DNA from: Abelmoschus esculentus
Lineage: Eukaryota > Streptophyta > Magnoliopsida > Malvales > Malvaceae
DNA: 64,000 bases
Reading direction: 5' to 3'
Assembly (NCBI GenBank): GCA_035048815.1
Contig: JAUCBN010000020.1
Coordinates: 6,331,501-6,395,500 of the forward strand
Positions 24,197 to 35,442 of the stretch are shown here, one piece after another. Positions within the stretch are counted from its first letter, which is position 1. Each line of letters starts with the position of its first letter. Both the position numbers and the translations under genes were made by a program. The notes beneath the pieces are model-generated. The model saw only the letters and a list, made by a program, of their open reading frames with translations, had not been told where the DNA came from and did no database searches.

Positions 24197-26268
24197 AAAA
24201 GCCCATAATTAACTTTTTGTACCCAAGAAATTTGATTTAATATCATTTTTGATCGTTTTTTAGGGCTTAGAGCGTGCATGTCCAAATGGGCTTTCTAGTG
24301 AACCTTTTCGAATTTTAACCGAGTAAACAGCTCAAAATTTGAGTTTAAGCTATATAATTAGGTTCAAAAGCCCACAATTAACTTTTTTTACCTAAAAAAT
24401 TTTATTTAATATCATTTTCGATCTTTTTTTAAGGTTCAAAGCGTGCATGTCCAAATAGGCTATCTAGTGAACCCGTTCTAATTTTAACAAAGTAAAAAGC
24501 TCAAAATTTAAGTTTAAGTTGTATAATTAGGTTCACAAGCCCATAATTAACTTTTTTTACCCAAAAATTTTTATTTAATATCATTTTCGATCATTTTTTA
24601 GGGTTCAGAGCGTGCGTGTCCAAATATAGTCTTTCTAGTGAACTCATTCTAATTTTAACCGAGTAAAAAGCTCAAAATTTGAGTTTAAGCTGTATAATTA
24701 GGTTCACAAGCCCATAATTAACTTTCTTTATCCAAAAATTTTGATTTAATATCATTTTCGATAATTTTTTAGGGTTCAGAGCGTGCATGTCCAAATGAGC
24801 TATTTAGTGAACCCTTTCGAATTTTAACCGAGTAAAAAGCTCAAAATTTGAGTTTAAGCTGTATAATTAGGTTCACAAGCTCATAATTAACTTTTTTACC
24901 CAAAAATTTTGATTTAATATCATTTTCGATCATTTTTTAAGGTTCAAAGCGGGCATGTCCAAATGGGCTTTCAAGTGAACCCTTTCGAATTTTAACTGAG
25001 TAAAAAGCTCAAAATTTGAGTTTAAGCTATATAATTAGGTTCGAAAGCCAATAATTAACCTTTTGTACCCAACAAATTTTATATTATATCATTTTCGATC
25101 ATTTTTAGGGTTTAGAGCGTGCATGTCCAAGTATGGGCTTTCTAGTGAACCCGTTCGAATTTTAACCGAGTAAAAAGCTCAAAATTTGAGTTTAAGATGT
25201 ATAATTAGGTGCACAAGCCCATAATTAACTTTTTTTACCCAAAAATTTTGATTTAATATCATTTTCGATCGTTTTTTAGGGTTTAGAGCGTGCATGTCCA
25301 AATAGGCTTTCTAGTGAACCCTTTCGAATTTTCACCGAGTAAAAAACTCAACATTTGAGATTAAGTTGTATAATTAGGTTCAAAAGCCCATAATTGACTT
25401 TTTGTACCCAAAAACTTTTATTTAATATCATTTTCGATCGTTTTTAAGGGTTCAGAGCGTGCATGACCAAATGGGCTTTCTAGTGAACCCTTTTGAATTT
25501 TAACCGAGTAAAAAGCTCAAAATTTGAGTTTAAGCTGTATAATTAGGTTCAAAAGCCCATAATTAACTTTTTGTACCCAATAAATTTTATTTAATATTAT
25601 TTTCGATCGTCTTTTAGGGTTCAGAGCGTGCATGTTAAAATGGGCTTTCTAGTGAACCCTTTCAAATTCTAACCGAGTAAAAAGCTCAAAATTTGAGTTT
25701 AAGCTATATAATTAGGTTCAAAAGCCCATAATTAACTTTTTTTACCTAAAAAGTTTTATTTAATATCATTTTCGATCTTTTTTTATTGTTCAGAGCGTGC
25801 ATGTCCAAATGGGCTATCTAGTTAACCCGTTCTTTTTTTAACAAAGTAAAAAGCTTAAAATTGGAGTTTAAGCTGTATAATTAGGTTCACAAGACCATAA
25901 TTAACTTTCTTTACCCAAAATTTTTATTTAATATCATTTTCGATCGTTTTTTTGGGTTCAGAGCGTGCATGTCCAATTGGGCTATCTTGTGTACCCTTTC
26001 TAATTTTAACCGAGTAAAAAGTTCACAATTTGAGTTTAAGCTGTATAATTAGGTTCAAAAGCCCATAATTAACTTTTTTTTCCCAAGAAATTTGAATTAG
26101 TACAATTTTTGATCGTTTTTTAGGGTTCAGAGCGTGCATGTCCAAATGGGCTTTCTAGTGAACCCGTTCGAATTTTAACCATGTAAAAAGCTCAAAATTT
26201 GAGTTTAACCTGTATAATTAGGTTCAAAAGCCAATAATTAACTTTCTTTACCTAAAAAATTTCATTTA
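24197..26268. repeat. ~168-bp satellite array, right arm
   Basis: About 12 further monomers in the same orientation and phase as the left arm, starting with the duplicated AAAAG and then CCCATAATTAAC. The array ends within a monomer after ACCTAAAAAATTTCATTTAATT, near 26268, and passes into unrelated AT-rich DNA. Confidence 0.95.
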
Positions 26269-26683
26269 ATTGTTTATTATTTGGTTTATTATTGTTATGG
26301 ACTAATATTTATTTTAATTTGGGTCTTTATTTATTTAATAGATCTGATATATATGAATAATAATAATAATAATAATAATAAATAATATTATAATAGTAAT
26401 AAAGTAATATATACGTACAATGTTTTGGGATTTTTAATATAAGAGATATTTTTAAATACATATTTCGAGCAACTATAAATATTTTATTTATTTATTTATT
26501 TATTATTTTTTTGGATTTTCGAAATGTAAGATATATATACTAATATTTTTTGATATATAATTTAAATAACAAGAATATGATAAAAATATTTACATACTAT
26601 TTTATATCTGATAACAAAGACCTAGCCCGTTATTTGAAATATAAAAGAAATTTAAAAAACGAGTTTTCACCCCGGAAAAATTA
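26269..26683. other. AT-rich spacer with simple repeats
   Basis: No gene seen. It contains an (AAT)n run near 26355-26383 and a TTTA run near 26478-26505. Its origin is unclear; it may be decayed TE sequence. Confidence 0.6.
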
Positions 26684-27285
26684 GTGATTACAATGAGGCT
26701 GCATGGAGTGCCGAAATCCATATTATCTGACAGAGATCTGAGGTTTACGTCGAGGTTTTGGAAATCTTTGCAGAAAGCTTTTGGTACAAAGTTGAGCTTT
26801 AGTACTTCCTATGCCGACCTTAAGCGGAAAGAGATAGAGTATGTTGTGGGCGAAAAGGTTTTCCTTAAAGTAACTCTGTAGAAGAAAAGAATGTGTTTCG
26901 GTAAGAAAGGGAAGTTGAGTCCGAGGTTTATTGGACCGTTTGAAGTGTTAGAGAGGATCGGACCAGTGGCTTATCGTCTAAGGTTATCGTCCGAGCTTGA
27001 GAGGATTCATGATGTGTTTTATGTATCGATGCTTCAGAGGTACAGATCGGATCCATCGCATGTTTTGCAGGTAGGAGAGGTAGAGCTTAATCCAAATCTG
27101 TCGTATGACGAGGAGCTTGTGGTGATCTTAGCATAAGATAATAAGGTTCTGCGTGGTAAGACCATCGAGATGGTTAAAGTACTTTGACGACATCGAGGTG
27201 TCGAGGAAGTCACGTGGGAACGAAAGTCGAACAGGGAAGAGCAGTTCTCTTATCTGTTTCCACCAGGTAATTTCGAGGACGAAAT
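26684..27285 (+). pseudogene. 3' fragment of a Tekay-like pol (integrase end and chromodomain)
   Basis: Only the C-terminal part survives: integrase text LHGVPKSILSDRD and RFTSRFWKSLQ, then a jump from FSTSY straight to ADLKRKEIEY. This removes the segment that would carry the catalytic Glu and about 100 residues, yet keeps the frame. It continues with KGKLSPRFIGPFEV and RIHDVFYVSMLQRY, then a chromodomain broken by TAG 26878, TAA near 27134 and TGA near 27185. A polypurine tract, AAGTGGGGGAGAG, lies at 27291-27303. The sequence is clearly different from the large chromovirus upstream. Confidence 0.85.
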
Positions 27286-27304
27286 TTCTTAAGTGGGGGA
27301 GAGT

Positions 27305-28336
27305 TGTAACACCCAAAATTGGTCTTAGAAGTTAGTGAACTAGTTTTGTCGGTTTAGCCTAGTTCGAGATTAAATTCTTAAAAATTAGATTTAAATCAAA
27401 ATAAATTATGGAAAATATCCTAAAATTCTTATTTAACATATATTTGAATTTGGTCAACCTAATTTCGAAAATTAACCCTTGAAATCCTAAGATTTCAAAA
27501 TTAGTAACTATTTTGTAAAAATTAAAAACTTGAGGAAAATTTTATAAACTAAGTGAAAACTTTGAATCTTTAAGGGGCTTTGGTCCATTTATAATCCTAG
27601 TTGATCTAAGCCTTTCAAGGGCCTATTTTAATAACTCATAACCCATAATTTTAATTTAATAATTCGATTAACTTAATATTAATCCTAAAAACCTATTTTG
27701 CATCAAAACATAAACCTATTTTCTTAGAATTTCTACTTCTTCTCTCCTAGACAACAAATCCATCATCTTTTCAAATGTAAACACCAATATTTTCAATAAA
27801 AATTCGTTTGATTAATTCTTTATATTTTTCTTATTCAAAAAGTCTTGTTTTTCAATTAGATTTCTTCTCAAAAACCTTTAAAATGGATTGGATCAAGTTT
27901 AGAGGTTATGAAACATTCAAAACTTTAAATCTAAGAGTTCTTTACTGAAATTCCCAAGTTATTGGCTTGGTAAAATCGTTTTTAAACTTTTGGTTTAAGA
28001 AAAATCCGTTTTTGATAAAAAATCATAATTTTCGTCAAGTTGGATCTTAAATTCATGATTTTGTATGTGATAGGATGTTTATAAAGTGTTTTTAAATTCC
28101 CTAATCCCGGACTAAAGGTTTAGGGGAAGTTTGGATGGTTTTTAAAGGTTTTCGATTAAGTGTTTTAAGGATTGTTGTGTATAGGTCCGGTTTGGGGGGA
28201 TGTTTGTGTGCGATTAGGAGCAATAAATCCTCTGGGTTTGATGCTTGAAAAAGGGCAAGAAGTAGGAGATTATGTTTGAGAGAGATCGGTTCGATATCGT
28301 TGGCTTGTCGAGCAAGTATCGATTCTTGGTGAGTGG
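27305..28336 (+). repeat. LTR of the second Tekay-like element (truncated, copy 1)
   Basis: Starts TGTAACACCC directly after the polypurine tract, so it is the 3' LTR of the fragment upstream. It shares long similarity with the LTR copies at 28337, 39128 and 47411 (for example TTAGAAGTTAGTGAA). It stops after GGTGAGTGG at 28336, where the next copy begins, whereas the copy at 47411 continues past this word. Confidence 0.82.
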
Positions 28337-29225
28337 TGTAACGCCCCAAAAATGGGCTTAGAAGTTAGTGAACCGGTTTAGCCGGTATAACCTAGTTTGA
28401 GATTAAATACTTAAAAATTAGTTTTAAATCAAAATAAATTGATTAAAAATATCCTAAAATCCTTACTTCATATATATTTGACTTTGGTCAAATCAATTTA
28501 AAAAATTTACCATTGAATCAAATTTATTTTAAACCAAATAACTTAATTAAATCAAATTTATTTTAATCTTAAAACCCTTTTTAACATATAAAACCTAATT
28601 TATTCTCTAATTTTTGTTTCCCCCCATTCAAGATAGCCATTCTATTGTTTTTCAAGGGAAAGACTTCATCTTTTCAATTAATTTTGTTGTGGTTAATTTT
28701 ATTAATTTTTCTTCTTTAAAAGTTTTAGTTTCTCCATCGTTTTCTTGTTTTAAAATCTGAAAAGTGATTGGATTAGTTTAGGAGGTGAGAGATTTCGTCA
28801 ATCCTCTAGAACTTTAAAGTTATTTACTGAAATTTCCAAGTTATTGTCTTGGAGTAATTGTTTTTAATCCTTTGATTTCATAAAAACCGATTTTCGGCCA
28901 AAAATCCCAATTTTTGTTCAAAGGTTTCGATCCAATGTTTTGGGATCCTAAATTCATGTTTTTGAATGCATTAGAAATATTATAACATGTTTTAATTATA
29001 CCTAATCCCTTTCTTTAGGCTTAGGTGAAGTTTGATATATTTCGGAAAATTTTCAGTTAAGGTTTTGTGAGGGATCCGACTTAAGTTTTCTTTTGTGCGC
29101 TTGGAAGCATTAAATCCCTTCCTTTTGATGCTTGAAAAAGGAAAAGAGTTAGGAGATCACGCTTGAAGGAGATCGGATCGTTTTGTTAGCTTGTCGGACA
29201 AGCAACAATTATCGGTGAGTGGAAT
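28337..29225 (+). repeat. LTR copy 2 of the same family (truncated)
   Basis: Starts TGTAACGCCCC and follows the same sequence order as copy 1, but is too diverged to be a recent tandem duplicate. It breaks off just after GGTGAGTGG (plus AAT), where a copia LTR begins at 29226. Confidence 0.8.
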
Positions 29226-29257
29226 TGTAAAACTAAAATTGATTTTGATATAACAAA

Positions 29258-29946
29258 TGATGAGTGCCTAAAAGTTCTATTCCTTATACCAATTTCTCAC
29301 TCGATTATTGCTAATAAAGGACGGATTTAATGGCAATATTGGATAATTTTGCTTATTTCCATATTTCAGTATCCCAATACCCAATTCATGAATTTATTGA
29401 TTATTTGGCATAAAACATGTACAGTTAATGGTTTTTTCTCTTAGACAGGAAACTACCACACATGTAATGCCAGATAGCATGATGGATGCTGGAAACCAAA
29501 ACTAGAATGCAGATTAGTACCCGCCTCGGCGGCACTTGGAGGCCGCGGCAGCACCTGACGAGCAAATGTCGATATGATAGGCGATCTGAAGAGAAAAATA
29601 AGGTGAACGTTTTAAGACAAGCGACATAGAAATCGGAGCTGGGAAACACATGGAAAGTCAATGTTAAAGGCCACGTGGGAAAAGAATCCTTATAGGAATA
29701 AACTAGGAAACAAAATAAAGATCTTTTATTTATGTACTTAACTTGTGTTTTACTCCAAGTTGTATTCCTACTTTGGAAATGTTTGCCTTAGGCCAAGCCT
29801 ATATAAACCATAGCCTATGTAGAGAGGAGAGCATCTCGAAAATCAAGTGTTCATAGAAAACCCTAAACTCCTCCATCGTCCCCTTGGGGTTTAGGTTAGT
29901 TTGTGGAGTAGTTGTGGAAGGAAATTGTACTTTCTAGCCTCCATCA
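29258..29946 (+). mobile_element. Solo LTR, 689 bp, inside the copia LTR
   Basis: TGATGAGTGCC to GCCTCCATCA with TG and CA ends, flanked by the 5-bp target duplication ACAAA (29253-29257 and 29947-29951). It has a clear TATA box (TATATAAA, 29800-29807) and a G-box-like CCACGTGG near 29671, as expected for an LTR promoter. No internal region remains, so it probably arose by LTR-LTR recombination. The orientation is taken from the TATA box. Confidence 0.85.
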
Positions 29947-30063
29947 ACAAATATGATAGTGGACTATTTTTGAAATAAATTTTTAAGTCGCTAAAACAAA
30001 AACTAGTTCTAAAGTTAAACCAAGAACACCAAAAATATGTTTTCTAAGTCTTTTTCTTCAGGC

Positions 30064-30485
30064 GTTTCGATACCATTCACATTGGTATCGTTACTGACTT
30101 TTGTTTTTCGAAGAATGTTCTTGAGTTTTAACTACCGTGTCGAAACATGTTTCTATACCAGAATGAATCTGCCAAGTTCTTTTTCGAACCATGTATCGAA
30201 CCATGCTTTAATTTTTAAATAATTTTAAATAATGACAAGGCATTTCAATACCAGTTCTAATACCCTTAAAATCCCCAATGACTCTTTAAGTTTTAAATAT
30301 TTTGACCATTGGAAGTCAATTAAGATTTAAATGTTAGTTAACCAGTTTCGATACCCATTTCGATATCAAGGGTCAGAGATTGCTCCTTGTATCGATAACT
30401 GTTTCGAAACCCCGTAATAAATGTACAACATCTTTTTGTACTTTTTGTAATGTTTTGAAACAGGTAGCCCGTGTTTCGATACCGT
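30064..30485. repeat. CGATAC-motif cluster in the copia LTR
   Basis: Exact CGATAC occurs in three words (TTTCGATACC near 30065 and 30346, TTTCGATACCG near 30475). Near-matches lie between them (CGATATC, ATCGATAAC, TTTCGAAACC, TATCGAACC). The same motif set is denser in the LTR at 42197 and appears in the gypsy LTR at 39128. Confidence 0.7.
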
Positions 30486-30978
30486 AGGTTGTAGAGGTGC
30501 ATTTATGGTGGGAAGATGAAGCTCCAACGTTCGAGCATTCGAGCATTCCAATCCAACTCCAAGCAGTTCATTGAAAATCTTTTCTCCCAACTCTTGTATT
30601 TCAATTCATTTCTTTGTAATTGAGTTTGGGGAGTATTGTTCTGTAATTGAGGCATATTTTTCTTGTGAGAGAAACAAATTTGCCTATCTCTTATCATTTG
30701 TAATCTCTTGAGAGGTTTAAGTCAATTTTGGGTAGAAAATTGGCTTGTTGTAAAGGTTAACCCTTAAACCTAGAAAAAAGTTGAATTCATCTAGTGAATT
30801 GGTTTAAAAATCCTTAGTGGGAGCTAAGGTAGTGGATGTAGAGCTTGTTTTGAAGCGTGAACCACTATAAATCTTGTGTTCTTAATTTCCTTCATTTTCA
30901 CCAAAAATCTTTCAACAATTTTTTAATTACCAATTGACCTCCTCTTAGCCAAATACATTGTGTGATCAACTCAATAAT

Positions 30979-30990
30979 TGGTATCAGAGC
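30979..30990 (+). other. Primer-binding site of the copia element
   Basis: TGGTATCAGAGC, complementary to initiator Met tRNA, just after the LTR end. Confidence 0.92.
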
Positions 30991-31008
30991 TAGATCTTTG
31001 AAGGGATC

Positions 31009-32460
31009 TGTTGTAATCGCGATACACCCCATGGCGTAGCAGAACAAAATTATGATAGTCTTTCCAGTGATCCATGTACGTTTAATCCGAAATCAGGAGG
31101 AAGAGATGCGATTACTTAAATTGGGTTCCTTGATAAACAACAAAGACAGCAATGGGATCTGCTACAATTACAATCGTTCAACAATTGAATCTTTAGCCTC
31201 CATGAATATCGTCTCGGCCTCTACTCAGTTCACCCGGTTGAGAGAGCAAATCTAGAAAAACTGTTTTTCGTGATTTTAGGGTTTGGTAATTCTGAATTCT
31301 CTATTGTGTGGCTGCTAGACCCAAAGATCCCTTGTATATATGTGTAACCCTAGGTATAAGAGTTTTATTCCAAATTTGTTTAAGAAATAATTAATTTTAT
31401 TATTTTCTTAAATTTCGGAATATATATTTAATTAAAATTTGAAAAGAGATATAATTACTTTAAGTATATCCTTTATATTTAAAATTCAGGATTAAATATA
31501 ATCAACTTATACATATATATATTTGCTCATTTTCAACCATTGGGTATGACTCTGTAGGCTCATTGTAACGTTAGTAATAATATTAGAACAATTCTAATAT
31601 TACAAACAATGAGTGACATCTAGCAATATATCATTGTCATCTAAGTTATAAGAGATCATGATTCGATGTATCATGTCCGTGACCAACTCTCTTAATGTAT
31701 TATATCCTTTTGTCCTTTTATATCTTTAATAGGCACAAGTCTTGGAATACTCACACTTGTATATCCTATTTTAATGTTTCTTGATATCTAGAGTGGACTA
31801 ATTTTAATGAATAATTTGTGATATCTTATATCAACGTATTCAAGCATGGCCATGCATTTCTAGTCTCACTCAATCAAGTAACCTTTGATATATTTTCCTA
31901 TTATGTTGGAAGGACAAATCCTATCTTGATCATTCACAACTCACTACATGTATTGTAATATGTCCAATGTCAGTTTTTATAGTGTAACTAATTACGAGAC
32001 ACGTTTAACTGGATCAAAACATAAAACAACATATGTTGAGATAGTAATAATCTTAAGTCAAAGGATTATACATATAGGTGTCACTATGAGCAATATCGTG
32101 ACCATCACATAATAATCCACGATATATGCTCATAGCGGGTCAATCCAATATATTATTCTCTGTTAATACATTCATGTATTAATTCTGACATCTCTATGTC
32201 AATGACAACTCATTGTCATCAATTAATCACATGTTAGTCTTAAGCGTATTATTATTGTCCATACCCATAATAATACTTGACTAAGGATCTTTTAATAATA
32301 ATACATATATTATTATATGAACCTTATTATTTCTCAGTTTATGTTATACATTGACACATATATCTGAAAAAAACAATGGCAATACCTTTATTCAATAAAA
32401 TTGGTAAATAAAAGTATACTTACAATCATCATATGATTGGTTTTGGGGCATACTCTAACA
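31009..32460 (-). mobile_element. Solo LTR in reverse orientation, 1452 bp
   Basis: On the minus strand it starts TGTTAGAGTATGCCCC and ends GATTACAACA. It is flanked by the 5-bp target duplication GGATC (31004-31008 and 32461-32465), which splits the copia leader between PBS and gag. Only non-coding AT-rich sequence and short chance frames lie inside, so it is a solo LTR of an unrelated family. Confidence 0.85.
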
Positions 32461-33745
32461 GGATCAACATCCACCAAAGAAGATCCAAAGATTATTGATC
32501 ATTTCTACAAGTCAAAGCAAATAGCCTCTATTTTCGGAAGTTGGAACGAGTCTCACTCCATCACCAAACCTCCTTATTGCAATGGTGATAACTATCCCTA
32601 TTGGAAGAATAGGATAAGGTTGTTCATAAACTCCAACGATTATGTTCTATGAGACATAATTGAAGATGGCCCCTCAATCCCAATGAAGCAAGAAGGAGAT
32701 AGAGAAGTACCAAAGAAGAGGAATGAGATGACCGACGAGGAGAGAAGAAGGATATCCACAAATGATAAAGCTTTGCACATTTTATTTTGTGCTCTTGGTC
32801 CCGACATCTACTCCAAGATGTCATCTTGTATAAGTGCCAAAGAAGTATAGAACTCTTTGGAGACAACATAGGAGGGCACTAATGATGTCAAGGAGACAAA
32901 GATCGATCTTCTTAATCTCAACTACGAGAACTTTAAGATGGAACCGGATGAAGACATCACCAAGATGTTTGATCGATTCTCCGTGATAGTAAATGGTCTT
33001 AAAGGTTTTGGTGAAATCATCTTGGAGGAGAAGCTCTTACGGAAGCTCATCTACTCTCTTCCCGAGTATTGGGATATCAAGAGAACGACTGTCATTGAAG
33101 CAAAGGACCTCAAGACTCTAAAACTTGATGCTCTTATGGGATCTCTTCTCACCCATGAGATCTTGAAGAAAGGAAGAGAAGAAGAGAATAAGAAGGAAGA
33201 TTTGAAGCTTGAAAAAAGAGAAGTAGAAAAGAAGAAACAAGACATTACTCTCAAAGCTTCAACATCTTAAAAGGAGGTCGACATTAGTGAAGAGGATGAG
33301 CTAGAAGAATTTGTTATGGTAGCTAAAAGATTCACAAAGCTCATGAGGGCAAACCAGAATAGGAGATTTTAAAGAAAGAAAGAATTTAAGGTAAATGGCA
33401 AAGAAGAAGAAAAAGATCAAATCATTTGCTATGAATGCAAAAAAACCCGGTCACATTAGGACCGATTGCCCACAATACAAGAAGAAGGGTTTTGAGAGGA
33501 AGAAGAAACAGAAAGCTCATATTGCCACTTGGAGTGATGAGGAGTCATCATTAAATGAAGACAATAAAGTGGCCAATCTTTTTCTCATGGCTCTTGATGA
33601 GCCTAAGGTAGCTCTTGAACCATCTTGTAATGATCTAACTTATGATGAGTTATATGATGCTTATGATGAATTACAAGATGTTTATGATGAGTTTGTTTTA
33701 AAATTCAAAGAATCAATTTTGAAAAAAAAAAGAAAACAATTTTGA
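32461..33745 (+). pseudogene. gag of the copia element
   Basis: The copia-type Gag core is recognisable from PPYCNGDNYPYWKNR (about 32569) through FKMEPDEDITKMFDRF and LPEYWDIKRT. A Lys/Glu-rich stretch and a CCHC knuckle at 33427-33469 follow; the knuckle is split by an extra A in a run of A residues, so CYECKK and PGHIRTDCP lie in different frames. Stops occur near 32650, 32848, 32868, 33268 and 33370. Gag would assemble the particle; this copy cannot. Confidence 0.85.
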
Positions 33746-34202
33746 ATAAATTTGGAGCTTGAAGAAAAGGTTGTTGGTTTGAAAGATGATTTAAACTTTT
33801 TCAAAAAGAAAATATTGATTTAAACAACCTTATTTTTAACTTGAGTGAGTATCACCACAAAATGGTGAATGAACTCAAAGAACAAATCAAAGTGGTTGGT
33901 GGTTCTAATTTTGAAAAAGGAAGTACATCAAAACCCATCCATGTGAAAAGAATTTTAATAACCACAAACAAAGAAATTTTAATAGGCATGCTAGACATAA
34001 AAAGATTAGAGGTATATGAGTTCCTAGGGAACTCGTTATTTCAAATAATATTCATGCCATTGCATCTTGGATTCCTAAGGGAACCAAGCTTTTGGGAACT
34101 AACTCTCATGGACCCAACATGATTTGAGTACCAAAAATCAAAAATTAAATCCTTTGTTTGTAGGTTGAGCATTGTTTCAAGGCCAAAGCTTTAAGTCAAA
34201 AC

Positions 34203-35335
34203 ATGTGGTACCTTGATAGTGGATGCTCAAGGCATATGACCGGAGACAAGGGACGATTTGAGGAGTTAGAGATCAAAAGTGTTGGACTAGTGACTTTTGG
34301 TGACAACACCAAAGGCCAAATTGAGGGTATTGGCTCTATTGGTAATCAATCCTCTATTCTCATTGAAAATGTCTTACCTGTTAATGGTCTTAAACATAAT
34401 TTATTGAGCATTAGTCAACTTTGTGATAAAGGTTTCTATGTCTCTTTTGATAGATGTGGTTGCAAAATAATATAAATAGAATCTAATAAAACAATGCTCA
34501 TAGATCATCGCATAGGAAATATCTATATGTTGCATTTAGATGACATAACCTTTCTCATGCATGCTTAGTTGGTAGTGATGAAAATGATACATGGTTATGG
34601 AATAGGAAACTAGGACATGCTAGCATAAGTGTTTTAGAGAAATTAGTTTCCCAAAATCTAGTTAGAGGTTTACCTAAGCTTAATTTTTCCTTAGACAAAA
34701 TATGTGATGCATATGCTAAAGGTAAACAAAAGCGAGTTTCTTTTAAATCCATTAATTATGTTCCAACTAGTAGAGTATTACAATTGATTCATATGGATCT
34801 TTTTGGGCCAATTAAGACTACTAGATTGGGTGGGAAATCATATGCATTTATCATTATTGATGATTATTCTAGATACACTTGTGTTCTATTTTTAAGTACT
34901 AAAGATGAAGCCTTAGAAAAGTTCATTATATTTTAAAATATTTCTCAAAATGATCTTGATCAAAGAATTTCTCCTATTAGAATTGTTCATGGAACCAAAT
35001 TTCAAAATTTAGTTTTTGAGAATTTTTATAATGAAAATGGGATTAGCCACACTTTTTTAGCTCCTAGCACTCCTCAACAAAATGCGGTAGTTGAGAGAAA
35101 AAAATAGAACTTTAGAAGAAATGGCTAGGACCATGCTTTGTGAAAACAATTTACCTAAGTATTTTTGGGTGGAAGCCACAAAAACTTCTTATTACATTAT
35201 TAATTGTGTAATGATTAGGTCAATTTTAAAGAAAACTCCTTATGAGATTTTAAAATCCAAAAAGACCAACATTAGCTATTTTTACCCTTTTGGGTGCAAG
35301 TGTTTTATTTTAAACAATGGAAAGACAATTTAGGT
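34203..35335 (+). pseudogene. Protease and integrase of the copia element
   Basis: The protease motif WYLDSGCSRHMTG lies at 34206-34244. The pre-integrase segment (LWNRKLGHASISVLEKL) starts near 34597. The integrase core shows HMDLFGP near 34790, carrying the first catalytic Asp, and TPQQNAVVERK near 35068, carrying the Glu. The expected second Asp reads Val in RIVHGTKFQN (near 34981). Several frame breaks are present (for example near 34473, 34936 and 35104). Confidence 0.85.
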
Positions 35336-35442
35336 AAATTTGATGCAAAAGTGATGAAGCTATTTTTCTTGAATATTCTCAACATTCAAAGGCTTATAGA
35401 GTTTTTAACAAAAGAACCTTAGTTGTAGAAGAGTCTATACAT

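Larger units (their letters stand above)
29226..30976 (+). repeat. 5' LTR of the copia element (interrupted)
   Basis: Starts TGTAAAACTAAA and ends near CTCAATA, two bases before the PBS. Without the inserted solo LTR it is about 1057 bp, close to the 1073 bp of the related LTR at 42197-43269. The two share landmarks such as TTTTGATATAA near the start and AAATCCTTAGTGGGAGCTAA near the end, but are well diverged. Confidence 0.82.

Noticed and set aside
1..26268. CRISPR array
   Set aside because: Repeats are long, contiguous and without unique spacers of constant size; the period is that of a eukaryotic satellite, and the rest of the window is plant DNA.
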